Part shown: one piece after another, positions 36,321 through 45,070 of the stretch
Layout of the letters: each line of letters begins with the position of its first letter
Position numbering within the stretch: the first letter of the stretch is position 1
Assembly (NCBI GenBank): GCA_948502395.1
Contig: CAOPES010000001.1
Location: forward strand, 124,001 to 188,000
Length of the DNA stretch: 64,000 nt
DNA from: an uncultured Clostridia bacterium
GTDB lineage: Bacteria > Bacillota > Clostridia > TANB77 > CAG-508
Direction: 5' to 3'
The notes under the pieces: model-generated
What the model was told of the DNA's origin: nothing
Databases searched by the model: none
The model's input: only the letters and a program-made list of their open reading frames with translations
Program-made: the position numbers and the translations under genes

Positions 36321-37124
36321 GTGAATAAACAAGAGTTATTAAAAGATTACAAAAAGCAAGAAGACAAAATATGTTTATCACAAGTTTTAGACAAAATAGA
36401 ATTTTCTAAAACACGTGAAAAAATTGAAAAAACAGAATTTTTAGATATGTATCAAATATCATTAGTAGAAAATTTCTTAAGAAAGAACAAAATAGAAAAC
36501 TATCAATTATATGGTGGATATGAAGACAGTGAAAGAAAAATATTAATAATATATCCAGAAAAATATAATGAAGAAATGCTACAAAAAAACTACAATAAAA
36601 TGTTGAAAATAATTAGAGTAAACCTACCAGAAGAAGACCACGGAAAATATGCACATAGAAATTATTTAGGCGGAATTGTAAAATTGGGCTTAAAAAGAGA
36701 AAAAGTAGGAGACATTTTAGTACAAAATGACGGAGCAGACATTATTGTTGTGGAAGAGTTTGCAGAAATTTTGAAAAACGAATTACAATCTCTTACACGT
36801 TTTGAGAAAAGTGAAATAACAATAGAAGATATAACTAAATTAAGAAAAAAAGAATTAAATATGGAATTAGTGAAAATAATAGTTCCTTCATTAAGGCTTG
36901 ATAATATAGTATCAGACTTAGCGAAAACATCTAGGAGTAAGGCTGCACAGATAATTGCACAAGAAAGAGTTTTTGTTAATGGACAAAATGAGACGAAGTT
37001 GTCTAAGCAAATAAAGTTGGGAGATATAATTACAATTCGTGGTAAAGGTAGATTTGTTGTGAAAGAATTTACAGGTACTACAAGAAGCGGAAGAACAGTT
37101 GTTGCAATTGAGAAATATGTTTAA
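36321..37124 (+). CDS. YlmH-like S4-domain RNA-binding protein
   Basis: 267 residues from a GTG with AAGGGAG upstream. An N-terminal alpha/beta domain (about 60-175) precedes an S4 domain (about 183-250: VPSLRLDNIVSDLAKTSRSK, IAQERVFVNGQNETK, LGDIITIRGKGRF). YlmH proteins bind ribosomes and help in 50S quality control; in other Firmicutes ylmH is next to sepF, but here it follows dxs. Confidence 0.88.
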   Translation: MNKQELLKDYKKQEDKICLSQVLDKIEFSKTREKIEKTEFLDMYQISLVENFLRKNKIENYQLYGGYEDSERKILIIYPEKYNEEMLQKNYNKMLKIIRVNLPEEDHGKYAHRNYLGGIVKLGLKREKVGDILVQNDGADIIVVEEFAEILKNELQSLTRFEKSEITIEDITKLRKKELNMELVKIIVPSLRLDNIVSDLAKTSRSKAAQIIAQERVFVNGQNETKLSKQIKLGDIITIRGKGRFVVKEFTGTTRSGRTVVAIEKYV

Positions 37125-37131
37125 AATATTT

Positions 37132-37192
37132 GTGCCACTGGGGACGGACCTTTTTGGCAAGAGCCTGCAAAAAAGGTCCGTCCCCAGTGGCA
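37132..37192. repeat. GGGGACGG inverted pair, TTGCCA family
   Basis: TGCCACTGGGGACGGACC and the inverse GGTCCGTCCCCAGTGGCA are perfect partners around TTTTTGGCAAGAGCCTGCAA. It lies between convergent genes, where it could stop both transcripts. Confidence 0.92.
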
Positions 37193-37203
37193 GGGTTGCA
37201 TAC

Positions 37204-39573
37204 TTATTTCAAAGAAACAACAGTAACACCTGTTTCTCCTTCACCATAAGTACCTAAGCGATAAGAATGAACATGAGAATTAGTCTTCAAAAACTGATGA
37301 ATGCCATTTTTCAATTTACCAGTACCCTTACCATGAACAATACGAGCAGTTTGAAGTTTAGCCAAACTACAATCATCCAAAAATTTATCAACCACAAAAA
37401 TTGCTTCTTCAACATTTAAACCTATAACATTAATTTCGGACTTAACAGTTTTAGATTTATTAAATCCACCATAACCAGAAGTTTGAACCTTTGGGACTTT
37501 TTTTACAGAATTTGTTTTTACTATTTCTAAATCACTTAATTTAACACTCGTTTTTATAGCACCAATTTGAACTTGAACTTCATTAGATTTTGAAACATTA
37601 GAAACTACAATTCCATTTTGTCCAAAAGACCTAACAAACACATCCATATTAAGTTTAATATTTTCAGGTTTAAGAACCGAAGTTTTTTCAGAAGAATTTA
37701 CAGTTTCATTTGTATAAGCAGTATTTTTTATCTTTTCATTCAATTTATTTCTCATATTATCAGCAAGCTTTCTATCAGCAGAAGAAAGAGAAATCATTTC
37801 CTTAATAATTTCATTTGCATCTTCCTTAGCATCCAGCAAAATATTTCTTGCTTTAATTTTTGCATTAGAAATTAACTCCTGTTCCTTATTTTTGAAAGCT
37901 TCATAATCATGTTTTAATTTATTTTCTAAATTAGATATGTTTGCTAATTTATTATCAATTTCAGTTTTTTCTCTCTCAATTTCAGCCTTATTATCATAGA
38001 TGTTTTTAAGCAATTCTTCAATATCAATTTGATTAGAAGTCATAAGAGATTTAGCTTTGGAAATAATGCTCTCATTCAATCCAAGATTTTTGCTAATTTC
38101 AAAAGCATTGCTCTTACCAGGAATTCCAACCAACAATTTATAAGTTGGAGTTAAAGTAGCAACATCAAATTCAACAGATGCATTTTCAAAACCATTAGTA
38201 ACTAGTGCATATTGCTTCAATTCTTGATAATGAGTAGTAGCAATAGTTAAAGCCCCCACGTTTTTTAAATGAGCTAAAATAGCAATAGCAAGATTTGCAC
38301 CTTCAATAGGGTCAGTACCAGAACCAAGCTCATCAACTAGCACAAGAGAATTCTCAGTTACATTTTTCAATATTTCAACAAGATTAATTATATGAGAAGA
38401 AAAAGTACTCAAAGAATCAGAAATACTTTGATCATCTCCAATATCTGAAAAAATATTATAAAAAACATAAATACTAGACTTTTCATCTGCTGGAATATTA
38501 AGTCCGCTACAAGCCATAGAACAAAGTAAGCCGACAGTTTTTAAACTAACAGTTTTGCCACCAGTATTTGGACCAGTAATTAAAAGGGTTGAAAAGTCAG
38601 AACCTAAATTTACAGAAATAGGCACAGCTTTTTCCTTTGCTATTAATGGATGTCTTGCATTAATTAAATTTATTTCTTTTTTATTATTAATTTTTGGAGT
38701 AATTCCTTTAATTTCCTTAGAATACTTAGCTTTTGCAAAAATAAAGTCCAATTTTCCAATTAAATCAAGAGAAGAATTTAACTCTTCAATATATGGCTCA
38801 AATAAAGCACTAAGTTCCTGCAAAATTTTCTCAATCTCGATTTCTTCTTCAATTTTTAATTTGCTTAAATCATTATTCATCTCAAAAACTGCAATAGGCT
38901 CAATAAATACAGTAGAGCCAGCATTTGAAATATCGTGTACAAACCCTTTAATTTGTGAACGATATTCTTCTTTTACAGGAATTACAAAACGCTCATTGCG
39001 GATTGTAATTATATTTTCTTGTATATATTTAGAATAGCTAGAAGAGTGAACCATAGTATTCAACTTCTCACGAATATCTAATTCTAGATTTCTTTTCTTC
39101 TTTCTTATATTTTGCAAGGTAGAAGAAGCATTATCATCAATTAAATTTTCATCCAATATACAAGTTTCTATATTATCCATAATACTTTTATTAAAATAAA
39201 GTTTTTCGAATAAAGCGGATAAAATTGGATAATCATTTAAATCTAAAAAGTCTTTGTTAAAATACTCTTTCAATTTACATGCACTTTTGAAAATTTTATT
39301 TAAATTCAAAAGCTCGCCACATGAAAGGGAAATTCCACTTTCGAGTTTTTTTAGTTCAACATCAATTGGATTAATTTCATAAAAACTTGGCATAGAATTT
39401 CTATAACTTAAATTAACAGCTTCCTCAGTTTCGCTTAATAAATTTTGTACAATATTTTTAACGTTGCTAGGTATAAGATGAACTGCTAAACTTTTTCCTT
39501 GAATTGTAGTGCAGTGCTTTTCTAAGTTTTCTAATATTTTATTAAATTCTAATTTATCTAAATATGTGTTCAT
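37204..39573 (-). CDS. mutS2: MutS2 endonuclease
   Basis: 789 residues. MutS core with Walker A ITGPNTGGKTVSLKTVG near 333, LVDELGSGTDPIEGA near 413 and TTHYQELKQYALV near 446, a long coiled coil (about 515-630), and a C-terminal Smr domain (GLNVEEAIFVVDKFLDD, ARIVHGKGTGKLKNGI). Smr nicks DNA or RNA; MutS2 limits recombination and rescues collided ribosomes. TTTAGGAGA precedes the ATG. It is the only housekeeping minus-strand gene in this part. Confidence 0.97.
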   Translation of the reverse strand: MNTYLDKLEFNKILENLEKHCTTIQGKSLAVHLIPSNVKNIVQNLLSETEEAVNLSYRNSMPSFYEINPIDVELKKLESGISLSCGELLNLNKIFKSACKLKEYFNKDFLDLNDYPILSALFEKLYFNKSIMDNIETCILDENLIDDNASSTLQNIRKKKRNLELDIREKLNTMVHSSSYSKYIQENIITIRNERFVIPVKEEYRSQIKGFVHDISNAGSTVFIEPIAVFEMNNDLSKLKIEEEIEIEKILQELSALFEPYIEELNSSLDLIGKLDFIFAKAKYSKEIKGITPKINNKKEINLINARHPLIAKEKAVPISVNLGSDFSTLLITGPNTGGKTVSLKTVGLLCSMACSGLNIPADEKSSIYVFYNIFSDIGDDQSISDSLSTFSSHIINLVEILKNVTENSLVLVDELGSGTDPIEGANLAIAILAHLKNVGALTIATTHYQELKQYALVTNGFENASVEFDVATLTPTYKLLVGIPGKSNAFEISKNLGLNESIISKAKSLMTSNQIDIEELLKNIYDNKAEIEREKTEIDNKLANISNLENKLKHDYEAFKNKEQELISNAKIKARNILLDAKEDANEIIKEMISLSSADRKLADNMRNKLNEKIKNTAYTNETVNSSEKTSVLKPENIKLNMDVFVRSFGQNGIVVSNVSKSNEVQVQIGAIKTSVKLSDLEIVKTNSVKKVPKVQTSGYGGFNKSKTVKSEINVIGLNVEEAIFVVDKFLDDCSLAKLQTARIVHGKGTGKLKNGIHQFLKTNSHVHSYRLGTYGEGETGVTVVSLK

Positions 39574-39602
39574 AATAAATCTCCTAAATTCATACTGCCA
39601 TT

Positions 39603-39631
39603 ATTATACAGGAAAAATTGATAAATGTCCA
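39603..39631 (-). promoter_or_regulatory. mutS2 promoter using repeat-encoded -35
   Basis: On the minus strand TGGACA (complement of 39626-39631) and TATAAT (complement of 39603-39608), 17 bp apart. The -35 is part of the GGACATTT-family repeat. Confidence 0.5.
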
Positions 39632-39675
39632 TTAGGGACGTTTCTTTTTGGACAAAATGTCCATTTTGTCACACT
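39625..39675 (+). repeat. Diverged GGACATTT-family repeat
   Basis: TGTCCATTAGGGACGTTTC, TTTTTGGACAAAATGTCC and ATTTTGTCACACT correspond to the 24307/40171 unit with about a dozen changes. Confidence 0.8.
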
Positions 39676-39695
39676 TCAAAATAAAAATGGAACAA

Positions 39696-39724
39696 AGTAA
39701 CAAAATTGTAATATTTATGTAACA
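39696..39724 (+). promoter_or_regulatory. Candidate WalR boxes, three phased half-sites
   Basis: AGTAAC at 39696, TGTAAT at 39707 and TGTAAC at 39718, each 11 bp apart. The last two form a perfect TGTWAH-N5-TGTWAH. They end 30 bp before the -35 of the next gene. Confidence 0.55.
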
Positions 39725-39754
39725 AAGATTTAATATAATAAAAAGGAAAATGAC

Positions 39755-39783
39755 TTGATAAAAATATAAAAATATAGTATAAA
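39755..39783 (+). promoter_or_regulatory. Promoter of small FLxQE-repeat gene
   Basis: TTGATA at 39755-39760 and TATAAA at 39778-39783 with 17 bp between. Confidence 0.6.
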
Positions 39784-39822
39784 TTAAGCAGAAGATGTAA
39801 AAACACAAAGGAGGAAAATAAA

Positions 39823-40170
39823 ATGGCAGAAATAGGAGCAGAAAACAAAATCTCAGGAGTATTTGGTGGAGTTGAACTAAATGGAAATGGTGGAAACCCA
39901 GTAGAAAATGCAAATGGTGGAATTGGTATAGAAGGAATAGAAGCTGGAACAATCAGAAACTCAGCGCTACCAGCAAAAACAGGATTTTGGACAAAATTCA
40001 AAGCATTCTGGTTACAAGAAATTGATTGGAACAAAGAAATAAAAGTAGAATTAACACCATATCAACAAAAAGTAGAAGACGAAATAAATGAATTTTTACA
40101 CCAAGAAATAACATGGGAAAAAGTACATGACTTCTTATTCCAAGAAGTAACATTCGGAAAAAGAAAATAG
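39823..40170 (+). CDS. Unknown protein with triple F-L-x-Q-E motif
   Basis: 115 residues. The Gly/Asn-rich N-terminal half (about 1-45) looks disordered. The C-terminal half repeats a short motif three times: FWLQEIDW near 62, FLHQEITW near 91 and FLFQEVTF near 104. No membrane segment. AGGAGG precedes the ATG. WalR-type boxes upstream hint at a link to the cell envelope. The stop touches a GGACATTT repeat. Family not recognised. Confidence 0.65.
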   Translation: MAEIGAENKISGVFGGVELNGNGGNPVENANGGIGIEGIEAGTIRNSALPAKTGFWTKFKAFWLQEIDWNKEIKVELTPYQQKVEDEINEFLHQEITWEKVHDFLFQEVTFGKRK

Positions 40171-40223
40171 GGACATTTGGGGACGTTTCCTTTTGGACAT
40201 TTTGTCCACTTTGGGACACATCT
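40171..40223 (+). repeat. Left GGACATTT repeat of RAYT locus
   Basis: GGACATTTGGGGACGTTTCC then TTTTGGACATTTTGTCCACT and GGGACACATCTA; almost identical to 24307-24360. Forward copy on the left of the transposase gene. Confidence 0.93.
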
Positions 40224-40254
40224 ATCAAAATGTGAAATTTTAATGAATTTATAA

Positions 40255-40294
40255 AAAAGTATAGCAAGATTGAAAAAATTATGCTATACTTTTT
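40255..40294 (+). terminator. Hairpin before the transposase gene
   Basis: AAAAAGTATAGCA pairs perfectly with TGCTATACTTTTT over 13 bp around a 14-base loop, with T residues at the end. Probably terminates the preceding gene; it also lies in the transposase leader. Confidence 0.75.
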
Positions 40295-40341
40295 AACGTG
40301 AATAGGGGCAAAAATTAAACAAAAAGAAAGGAATGAGGTTA

Positions 40342-41133
40342 ATGCCCCGAATGGCACGTAAAGTGAGTGGTACAAAAGTTTATCATATAATATTTCGTGG
40401 TAATGATAAACAAGATATATTTTTTGATTCACAAGATTACAAAAAATACCTAAAAGAAATTAAAGTAACAAAAGAAAAATATCAATATGAAATATTAGCA
40501 TATTGTTTGATGTCAAATCATGTGCATTTAATAGTATTTGATAAAAACGATAATCTTTCAAAGGCAATGCAAAGTTTAGCAGTAGCATATTCGAGTTATT
40601 TTTCAAAAAAATATGACAAAGTCGGACATCTATTTCAAAATAGATTTTTAAGTAAAAATGTTGAAACAAAGGAATATTTATTACAATTATGTCGATATAT
40701 TCATCAAAACCCAGCGAAGGCAAAAATAGCATCAGTAGATAATTATAATTGGAGTAGCTATAAAGAGTATATAGGCCTAAAATTAAAAGAAAGAATAACT
40801 AATATAAACACAATATTACCAATGTTCGGAAGCAGCAGAGAACAAGCTATAAAGAATTTTGAAACATTTCATAAATATGAAAATGAAGATTATAATAAAA
40901 ATGAATATGTAGAATTTGAAATAGTGGATAAGCTTACAGATGAAGAACTAAAACAAGCAATAGAAAAAATATTAAATATTGAAAATTTAATAGAAATAAA
41001 AAAATATAATTCAGATATAAGAGATAAATGCATAATCAAATTGAAAAATATCAAAGGAACAACAAAAACGCAGATAGCAAGAGTTACTGGAATAAATAGA
41101 AAAATAATAGAAAGGGCAATCAATAAAGAATAG
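40342..41133 (+). CDS. REP-associated (RAYT-like) Y1 transposase
   Basis: 263 residues from the ATG at 40342 (MPRMARKVSGTKVYHI is the usual family start); an ATG at 40333 sits too close to AAAGG. The HUH motif is MSNHVHLIVF near 61, and the catalytic Tyr lies in LLQLCRYIHQNPAKA near 113. The C-terminal helix-turn-helix-like region (TKTQIARVTGINRKIIERA) is extra to IS200 enzymes. Single gene, flanked in inverted orientation by the same repeat, without IS200 ends: the layout of a RAYT with its REP elements. Confidence 0.88.
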   Translation: MPRMARKVSGTKVYHIIFRGNDKQDIFFDSQDYKKYLKEIKVTKEKYQYEILAYCLMSNHVHLIVFDKNDNLSKAMQSLAVAYSSYFSKKYDKVGHLFQNRFLSKNVETKEYLLQLCRYIHQNPAKAKIASVDNYNWSSYKEYIGLKLKERITNINTILPMFGSSREQAIKNFETFHKYENEDYNKNEYVEFEIVDKLTDEELKQAIEKILNIENLIEIKKYNSDIRDKCIIKLKNIKGTTKTQIARVTGINRKIIERAINKE

Positions 41134-41140
41134 AAAAAGG

Positions 41141-41194
41141 AGATGTGTCCCAAAGTGGACAAAATGTCCAAAAGGAAACGTCCCCAAATGTCCC
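41141..41194 (-). repeat. Right GGACATTT repeat of RAYT locus
   Basis: Inverted copy of the 40171 unit, AGATGTGTCCCAAAGTGGAC through GGAAACGTCCCC, ending 13 bases before radA. With the left copy it encloses the transposase gene. Confidence 0.93.
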
Positions 41195-41206
41195 AAGGAG
41201 GAGAAA

Positions 41207-42571
41207 ATGGCAAAAAATAAAACGATATTTGTATGTAGTGAATGTGGAAACGAATCCGCAAAATGGTTAGGAAAATGTCCAGCCTGTAACAGCTGGAACA
41301 GTTTCTATGAGCAAACAATAGTAGAAACAAAAGGAAAAGACAAAGCAAAAAATGCAGGAGAAATAGCAACACCGCAAAAGCTTAGCTCATATGTAGCAAA
41401 AGAAACTCTAAGAACACATACAGGCTTTGGAGAGCTAGATAGAGTGTTAGGTGGTGGATTGGTAAAAGGTTCACTAGTTTTATTAGGTGGAGAGCCAGGG
41501 ATAGGTAAATCAACACTAATTTTACAAATTTGTGATAAAATCAAAGGAGAAGGACAAGTTCTATATGTCTCAGGGGAAGAGTCAGCAGAGCAAATAAAGT
41601 TAAGGGCAGATAGGCTTGGAATTAACAACGAAAATATAATGTTTTTAGGAGAAACAAATATTGATATAGTAAACCAAGCGATTATAAATATGAACCCTAA
41701 ACTAGTAATAATTGATTCCATCCAAACAATGTACTCGGACGATATTACAGCAGCTGCTGGAAGTGTCAGCCAAGTAAGGGAAATTACTGGTCAAGTGATG
41801 AGAGTTTGTAAATCAAGAGCGATTACAACAATAATAATAGGTCATGTTACAAAAGAAGGAAACATAGCAGGGCCAAGAGTTTTAGAACATATGGTAGATA
41901 CAGTTTTGTACTTAGAGGGAGAGAGATATTTTTCATATAGAATTTTAAGGGGAGTAAAAAACAGATTTGGTTCTACAAATGAAATTGGAATGTTTGAGAT
42001 GAGAGAAGAAGGAATGTGTGAAATTTCAGATCCGTCAGACATACTAATTTCAGAAAGAGAAGACAACCCAGCAGGTTCATGCATAGTATCAAGTATGGAA
42101 GGAACAAGACCGATTTTAGTAGAATTACAAGCACTAACATCACAAACAGTATTTGGATATCCAAAAAGAACTGCAAATGGAATTGACTATAATAGATTAT
42201 CATTATTAATTGCAGTTTTAGAGAAAAAAGCAGGATTAATGTTAGGTTCACAAGACGTGTATTTGAACGTAGTTGGCGGACTAAAAATAAGTGAACCCTC
42301 AATCGATTTAGGAATAATGTTAGTAACAGCATCAAGTTTCAAAAATATAGCAATACCAAAAGATATGATAATAATAGGAGAAGTTGGGCTAACAGGAGAA
42401 GTAAGAAGAATTAATTTAATAGAAAAAAGACTAAAAGAAGCAGAAAAGTTAGGATTTAAAAGTTGTATAATTCCAGAAAGTAATAAAAAAGACTTGAAAG
42501 ATAAATACAAATTAGATATAATAGGCGTCAGAAACATTAATGAAGCAATGAAAAAAGTTGGGTTAAAATAA
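41207..42571 (+). CDS. radA: DNA repair protein RadA (Sms)
   Basis: 454 residues. Zinc finger CSECGNESAKWLGKCPACNSW at 10-30, Walker A GGEPGIGKST near 94, the RadA motif KNRFGSTNEIG near 251 and a C-terminal Lon-like domain. It drives branch migration in recombination. AAGGAGG before the ATG. disA follows, the standard radA-disA pair. Confidence 0.97.
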   Translation: MAKNKTIFVCSECGNESAKWLGKCPACNSWNSFYEQTIVETKGKDKAKNAGEIATPQKLSSYVAKETLRTHTGFGELDRVLGGGLVKGSLVLLGGEPGIGKSTLILQICDKIKGEGQVLYVSGEESAEQIKLRADRLGINNENIMFLGETNIDIVNQAIINMNPKLVIIDSIQTMYSDDITAAAGSVSQVREITGQVMRVCKSRAITTIIIGHVTKEGNIAGPRVLEHMVDTVLYLEGERYFSYRILRGVKNRFGSTNEIGMFEMREEGMCEISDPSDILISEREDNPAGSCIVSSMEGTRPILVELQALTSQTVFGYPKRTANGIDYNRLSLLIAVLEKKAGLMLGSQDVYLNVVGGLKISEPSIDLGIMLVTASSFKNIAIPKDMIIIGEVGLTGEVRRINLIEKRLKEAEKLGFKSCIIPESNKKDLKDKYKLDIIGVRNINEAMKKVGLK

Positions 42572-42583
42572 AAATTGGAAACA

Positions 42584-42638
42584 GAGATGTGTCCCAAAAT
42601 GGACAAAATGTCCAAAAGGAAACGTCCCCAAATGTCCC
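42584..42638 (-). repeat. GGACATTT repeat, inverted
   Basis: AGATGTGTCCCAAAATGGAC to GGAAACGTCCCC and AAATGTCCC, almost identical to 41141. It splits radA from disA. Confidence 0.92.
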
Positions 42639-42662
42639 AATGGACAGAAAGGAGAATTAGAG

Positions 42663-43742
42663 TTGAGAACAGGCAAGGAAGACAACATTACAGAAATTTT
42701 GAAACTAATTGCGCCAGGAACCCCAATAAGAAACGGACTAGAAAATATTTTAAGAGCAAGAACAGGAGCTTTATTATTAATCACAGACAAAAACGAAGTA
42801 TTAAAAGAAGTAGTTGATGGTGGATTTACAATAAATGAAGATTATTCTTCATCAAAATTATATGAATTAGCAAAAATGGATGGGGCGATAGTGTTAAGTG
42901 GAGATTTAAAAAAGATACTATATGCAAATGCACAATTAATACCATCACATGAAATATCAACATTAGAGACAGGTACAAGACATAGAACTGCTGAAAGAAC
43001 AGCAAAACAAACAGGAGAATTAGTAATAAGTATCTCGCAAAGAAGAAGCATAATTACAGTTTTCAAAGGTAGTGACAGGTATATACTAGAAGATACAGAC
43101 GTTGTATTAAACAAAGCAAACCAAGCAATACAAACACTGGAAAAATATAAGAAAGTATTTGATAATAAGCTAAACATCTTGAATGAATATGAATTTAATG
43201 ATATAGTAACATTACAAAATGTAATAGTTGCAATTCAAAGAGCCGAAATGGTTATGAAAATAGTAGAAGAGATACAAAGGCAGATATATGAATTAGGCAA
43301 TGACGGAAGGCTTGTAAAAATGCAACTTGAAGAGTTGATAGGTGGACTAGAAAAAGAAGAAGAGCTTATTATAAAAGATTATATTGTACCAGGCAAAAAG
43401 AAAATAACTCCTAAAAAAGTAATTGAAAAGTTGAACGAACTAGAATATGAAGAACTATCAAGAGAAACAGTAATAGCGAAATTGCTAGGATATGAGACAT
43501 TTGATAATTATGACGAAGTGGGAGTATACACAAAAGGATATAGGATTTTAAATAAAATACCAAGAATGCCAAACAATATAGTAGAAAATCTAATTGGTTC
43601 ATTCAAATCATTCCAACACATACTAGCAGCTGACATAGAAAGTTTAGACGATGTAGAAGGAATAGGAGAAGTAAGGGCAAGAACAATAAAGCAATCTTTA
43701 AAAAGGATGCAAGAGCAATTTATTTTTGATAATTTAATTTAA
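42663..43742 (+). CDS. disA: Diadenylate cyclase DisA
   Basis: 359 residues from a TTG with AAAGGAG 7-13 bases upstream. DAC domain with KMDGAIVLSGDL near 72 and GTRHRTAERTAKQ near 104, helical spine, and a helix-hairpin-helix DNA-binding tail (about 300-355, DVEGIGEVRARTIKQSL). It scans DNA and makes c-di-AMP; RadA is its known inhibitor partner. Confidence 0.96.
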   Translation: MRTGKEDNITEILKLIAPGTPIRNGLENILRARTGALLLITDKNEVLKEVVDGGFTINEDYSSSKLYELAKMDGAIVLSGDLKKILYANAQLIPSHEISTLETGTRHRTAERTAKQTGELVISISQRRSIITVFKGSDRYILEDTDVVLNKANQAIQTLEKYKKVFDNKLNILNEYEFNDIVTLQNVIVAIQRAEMVMKIVEEIQRQIYELGNDGRLVKMQLEELIGGLEKEEELIIKDYIVPGKKKITPKKVIEKLNELEYEELSRETVIAKLLGYETFDNYDEVGVYTKGYRILNKIPRMPNNIVENLIGSFKSFQHILAADIESLDDVEGIGEVRARTIKQSLKRMQEQFIFDNLI

Positions 43743-43793
43743 AATTATAAATAAACAGAAGCAAAAGCTTCAAAGAAGAAAAGGAGAAGAAAA

Positions 43794-44588
43794 ATGAAAA
43801 CAAAAAATATTATATGGATAATTGCATTAATTTTAGTAATAATATTACTAGCAACAGTAGGATATGGATACTATAAAAAAGCAACTATGAAAGTTGAAAA
43901 TCCAATAGCAACAATGGAAGTAGAGAATTTTGGAACAATAAAAATTGAATTATACCCAGATTTAGCACCAGAAACAGTAGCAAACTTTGTAACACTTGCA
44001 AACAGGGGATTTTATGACGGATTAACTTTCCACAGAGTAGTAAAAGATTTTATGATACAAGGTGGAGATAAAGCAGGAACAGGAAGTGGATCAGCAACAT
44101 TAGCAGACTTGAAAGACGGTGGAGAAGATAAAGAATACACAATAAAAGGTGAATTTATATCAAATGGAGTTAACAATAAATTGAAATTTGAAGAAGGGGT
44201 TATTGGTATGGCAAGAAATGACTATACTCAATATTCTCAAAGCTTAGCAGAAGAATCTTACAACTCAGGAAGTTCACAATTCTTTATTATGACAAAAGAA
44301 ACAACATCATTAAATGGATACTATACATCTTTTGGTAAAGTAATTGAAGGTATGGATGTAGTACATAAAATAGAAGAAGTTGAAGTAAAAGCAAATAGCG
44401 AAGGCGAAGAAAGCTCAGCAAATGCAGAAGTTAGCACACCAGTAAATCCAGTTAAAATTACATCTATTAAGGTTGAAACAAATGGTGTGAATTATGGAGA
44501 ACCAAAGACTTTAGAACCATTTAATTATATGAATTGGTTGTATTCTCAATATGGTATTGACCCAAATAACTTATCAACAGCACAATAA
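43794..44588 (+). CDS. Membrane-anchored peptidyl-prolyl isomerase, cyclophilin type
   Basis: 264 residues. Membrane helix at about 6-25, then a cyclophilin domain: LAPETVANFVTLANRGFYDG near 64, LTFHRVVKDFMIQGGD near 86, GSSQFFIMTK near 162. Probably an extracytoplasmic folding aid. There is no lipobox Cys, so the anchor is an uncleaved helix. AAGGAGAAG precedes the ATG. Confidence 0.93.
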   Translation: MKTKNIIWIIALILVIILLATVGYGYYKKATMKVENPIATMEVENFGTIKIELYPDLAPETVANFVTLANRGFYDGLTFHRVVKDFMIQGGDKAGTGSGSATLADLKDGGEDKEYTIKGEFISNGVNNKLKFEEGVIGMARNDYTQYSQSLAEESYNSGSSQFFIMTKETTSLNGYYTSFGKVIEGMDVVHKIEEVEVKANSEGEESSANAEVSTPVNPVKITSIKVETNGVNYGEPKTLEPFNYMNWLYSQYGIDPNNLSTAQ

Positions 44589-44622
44589 AAAGATAGTGAT
44601 TTTCTCGTTATATTAATTTCAA

Positions 44623-44663
44623 AGTCCACAAGTAAGGCAACAAAGCAACTTTTCTTGTGGACT
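44623..44663. other. Stable hairpin after cyclophilin gene
   Basis: AGTCCACAAG pairs perfectly with CTTGTGGACT over 10 bp around a 21-base loop. No T tract follows, so it may be a weak terminator or a 3'-end stabiliser. Confidence 0.6.
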
Positions 44664-44698
44664 ATATAAAAAAATTAATAGAAAATTTAAAAAAACAG

Positions 44699-44728
44699 TT
44701 GACAAATGGGGTGCGAATTAGTTATAAT
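44699..44728 (+). promoter_or_regulatory. tRNA promoter
   Basis: TTGACA at 44699-44704 and TATAAT at 44723-44728, both perfect consensus, 18-bp spacer. Confidence 0.85.
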
Positions 44729-44767
44729 ATTAAATGTGCTCGAGGTTTAAAGGTGCACGTGAACAAT

Positions 44768-44845
44768 GGTGGATGTAGCGTAGTTGGTTAACGCGCCAGT
44801 TTGTGGCACTGGAGACCGTGGGTTCGAGTCCCATCTTCCACCCCA
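44768..44845 (+). tRNA. tRNA-His (GTG)
   Basis: Anticodon stem CCAGT/ACTGG with loop TTGTGGC, anticodon GTG. The extra 5' G typical of tRNA-His pairs with C73. T loop TTCGAGT; CCA is encoded. Confidence 0.96.
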
Positions 44846-44859
44846 TTTAAAATATATAT

Positions 44860-44934
44860 TGGGCTGTAGCCAAGCGGTAAGGCACCAGACTTTGACTCTG
44901 GCATGCGCTAGTTCGAATCTAGCCAGCCCAGCCA
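44860..44934 (+). tRNA. tRNA-Gln (TTG)
   Basis: Acceptor TGGGCTG/CAGCCCA, anticodon stem CCAGA/TCTGG with loop CTTTGAC (anticodon TTG), T loop TTCGAAT, discriminator G and encoded CCA. The phage integrase gene lies 185 bases downstream, so the 3' end of this tRNA is a candidate attachment site. Confidence 0.96.
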
Positions 44935-44935
44935 T

Positions 44936-44967
44936 AAAACGAGATTTTTTAATATCTCGTTTTTTTA
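44936..44967 (+). terminator. tRNA operon terminator
   Basis: AAACGAGAT and ATCTCGTTT form the stem, followed by seven T residues. Confidence 0.92.
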
Positions 44968-45070
44968 TTATTATTTTTTAATATGTTGTTAATAGCTTTT
45001 AATATCAATGGTTTCAAGGAATAGTCAAAAGTGAAATATTTTAATATATAGTTATTGCTTTTTAATAATT

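Noticed and set aside
40270..40290. Promoter TTGAAA...TATACT for the transposase gene
   Set aside because: The spacing is only 9 bp and both elements are part of the hairpin at 40255.
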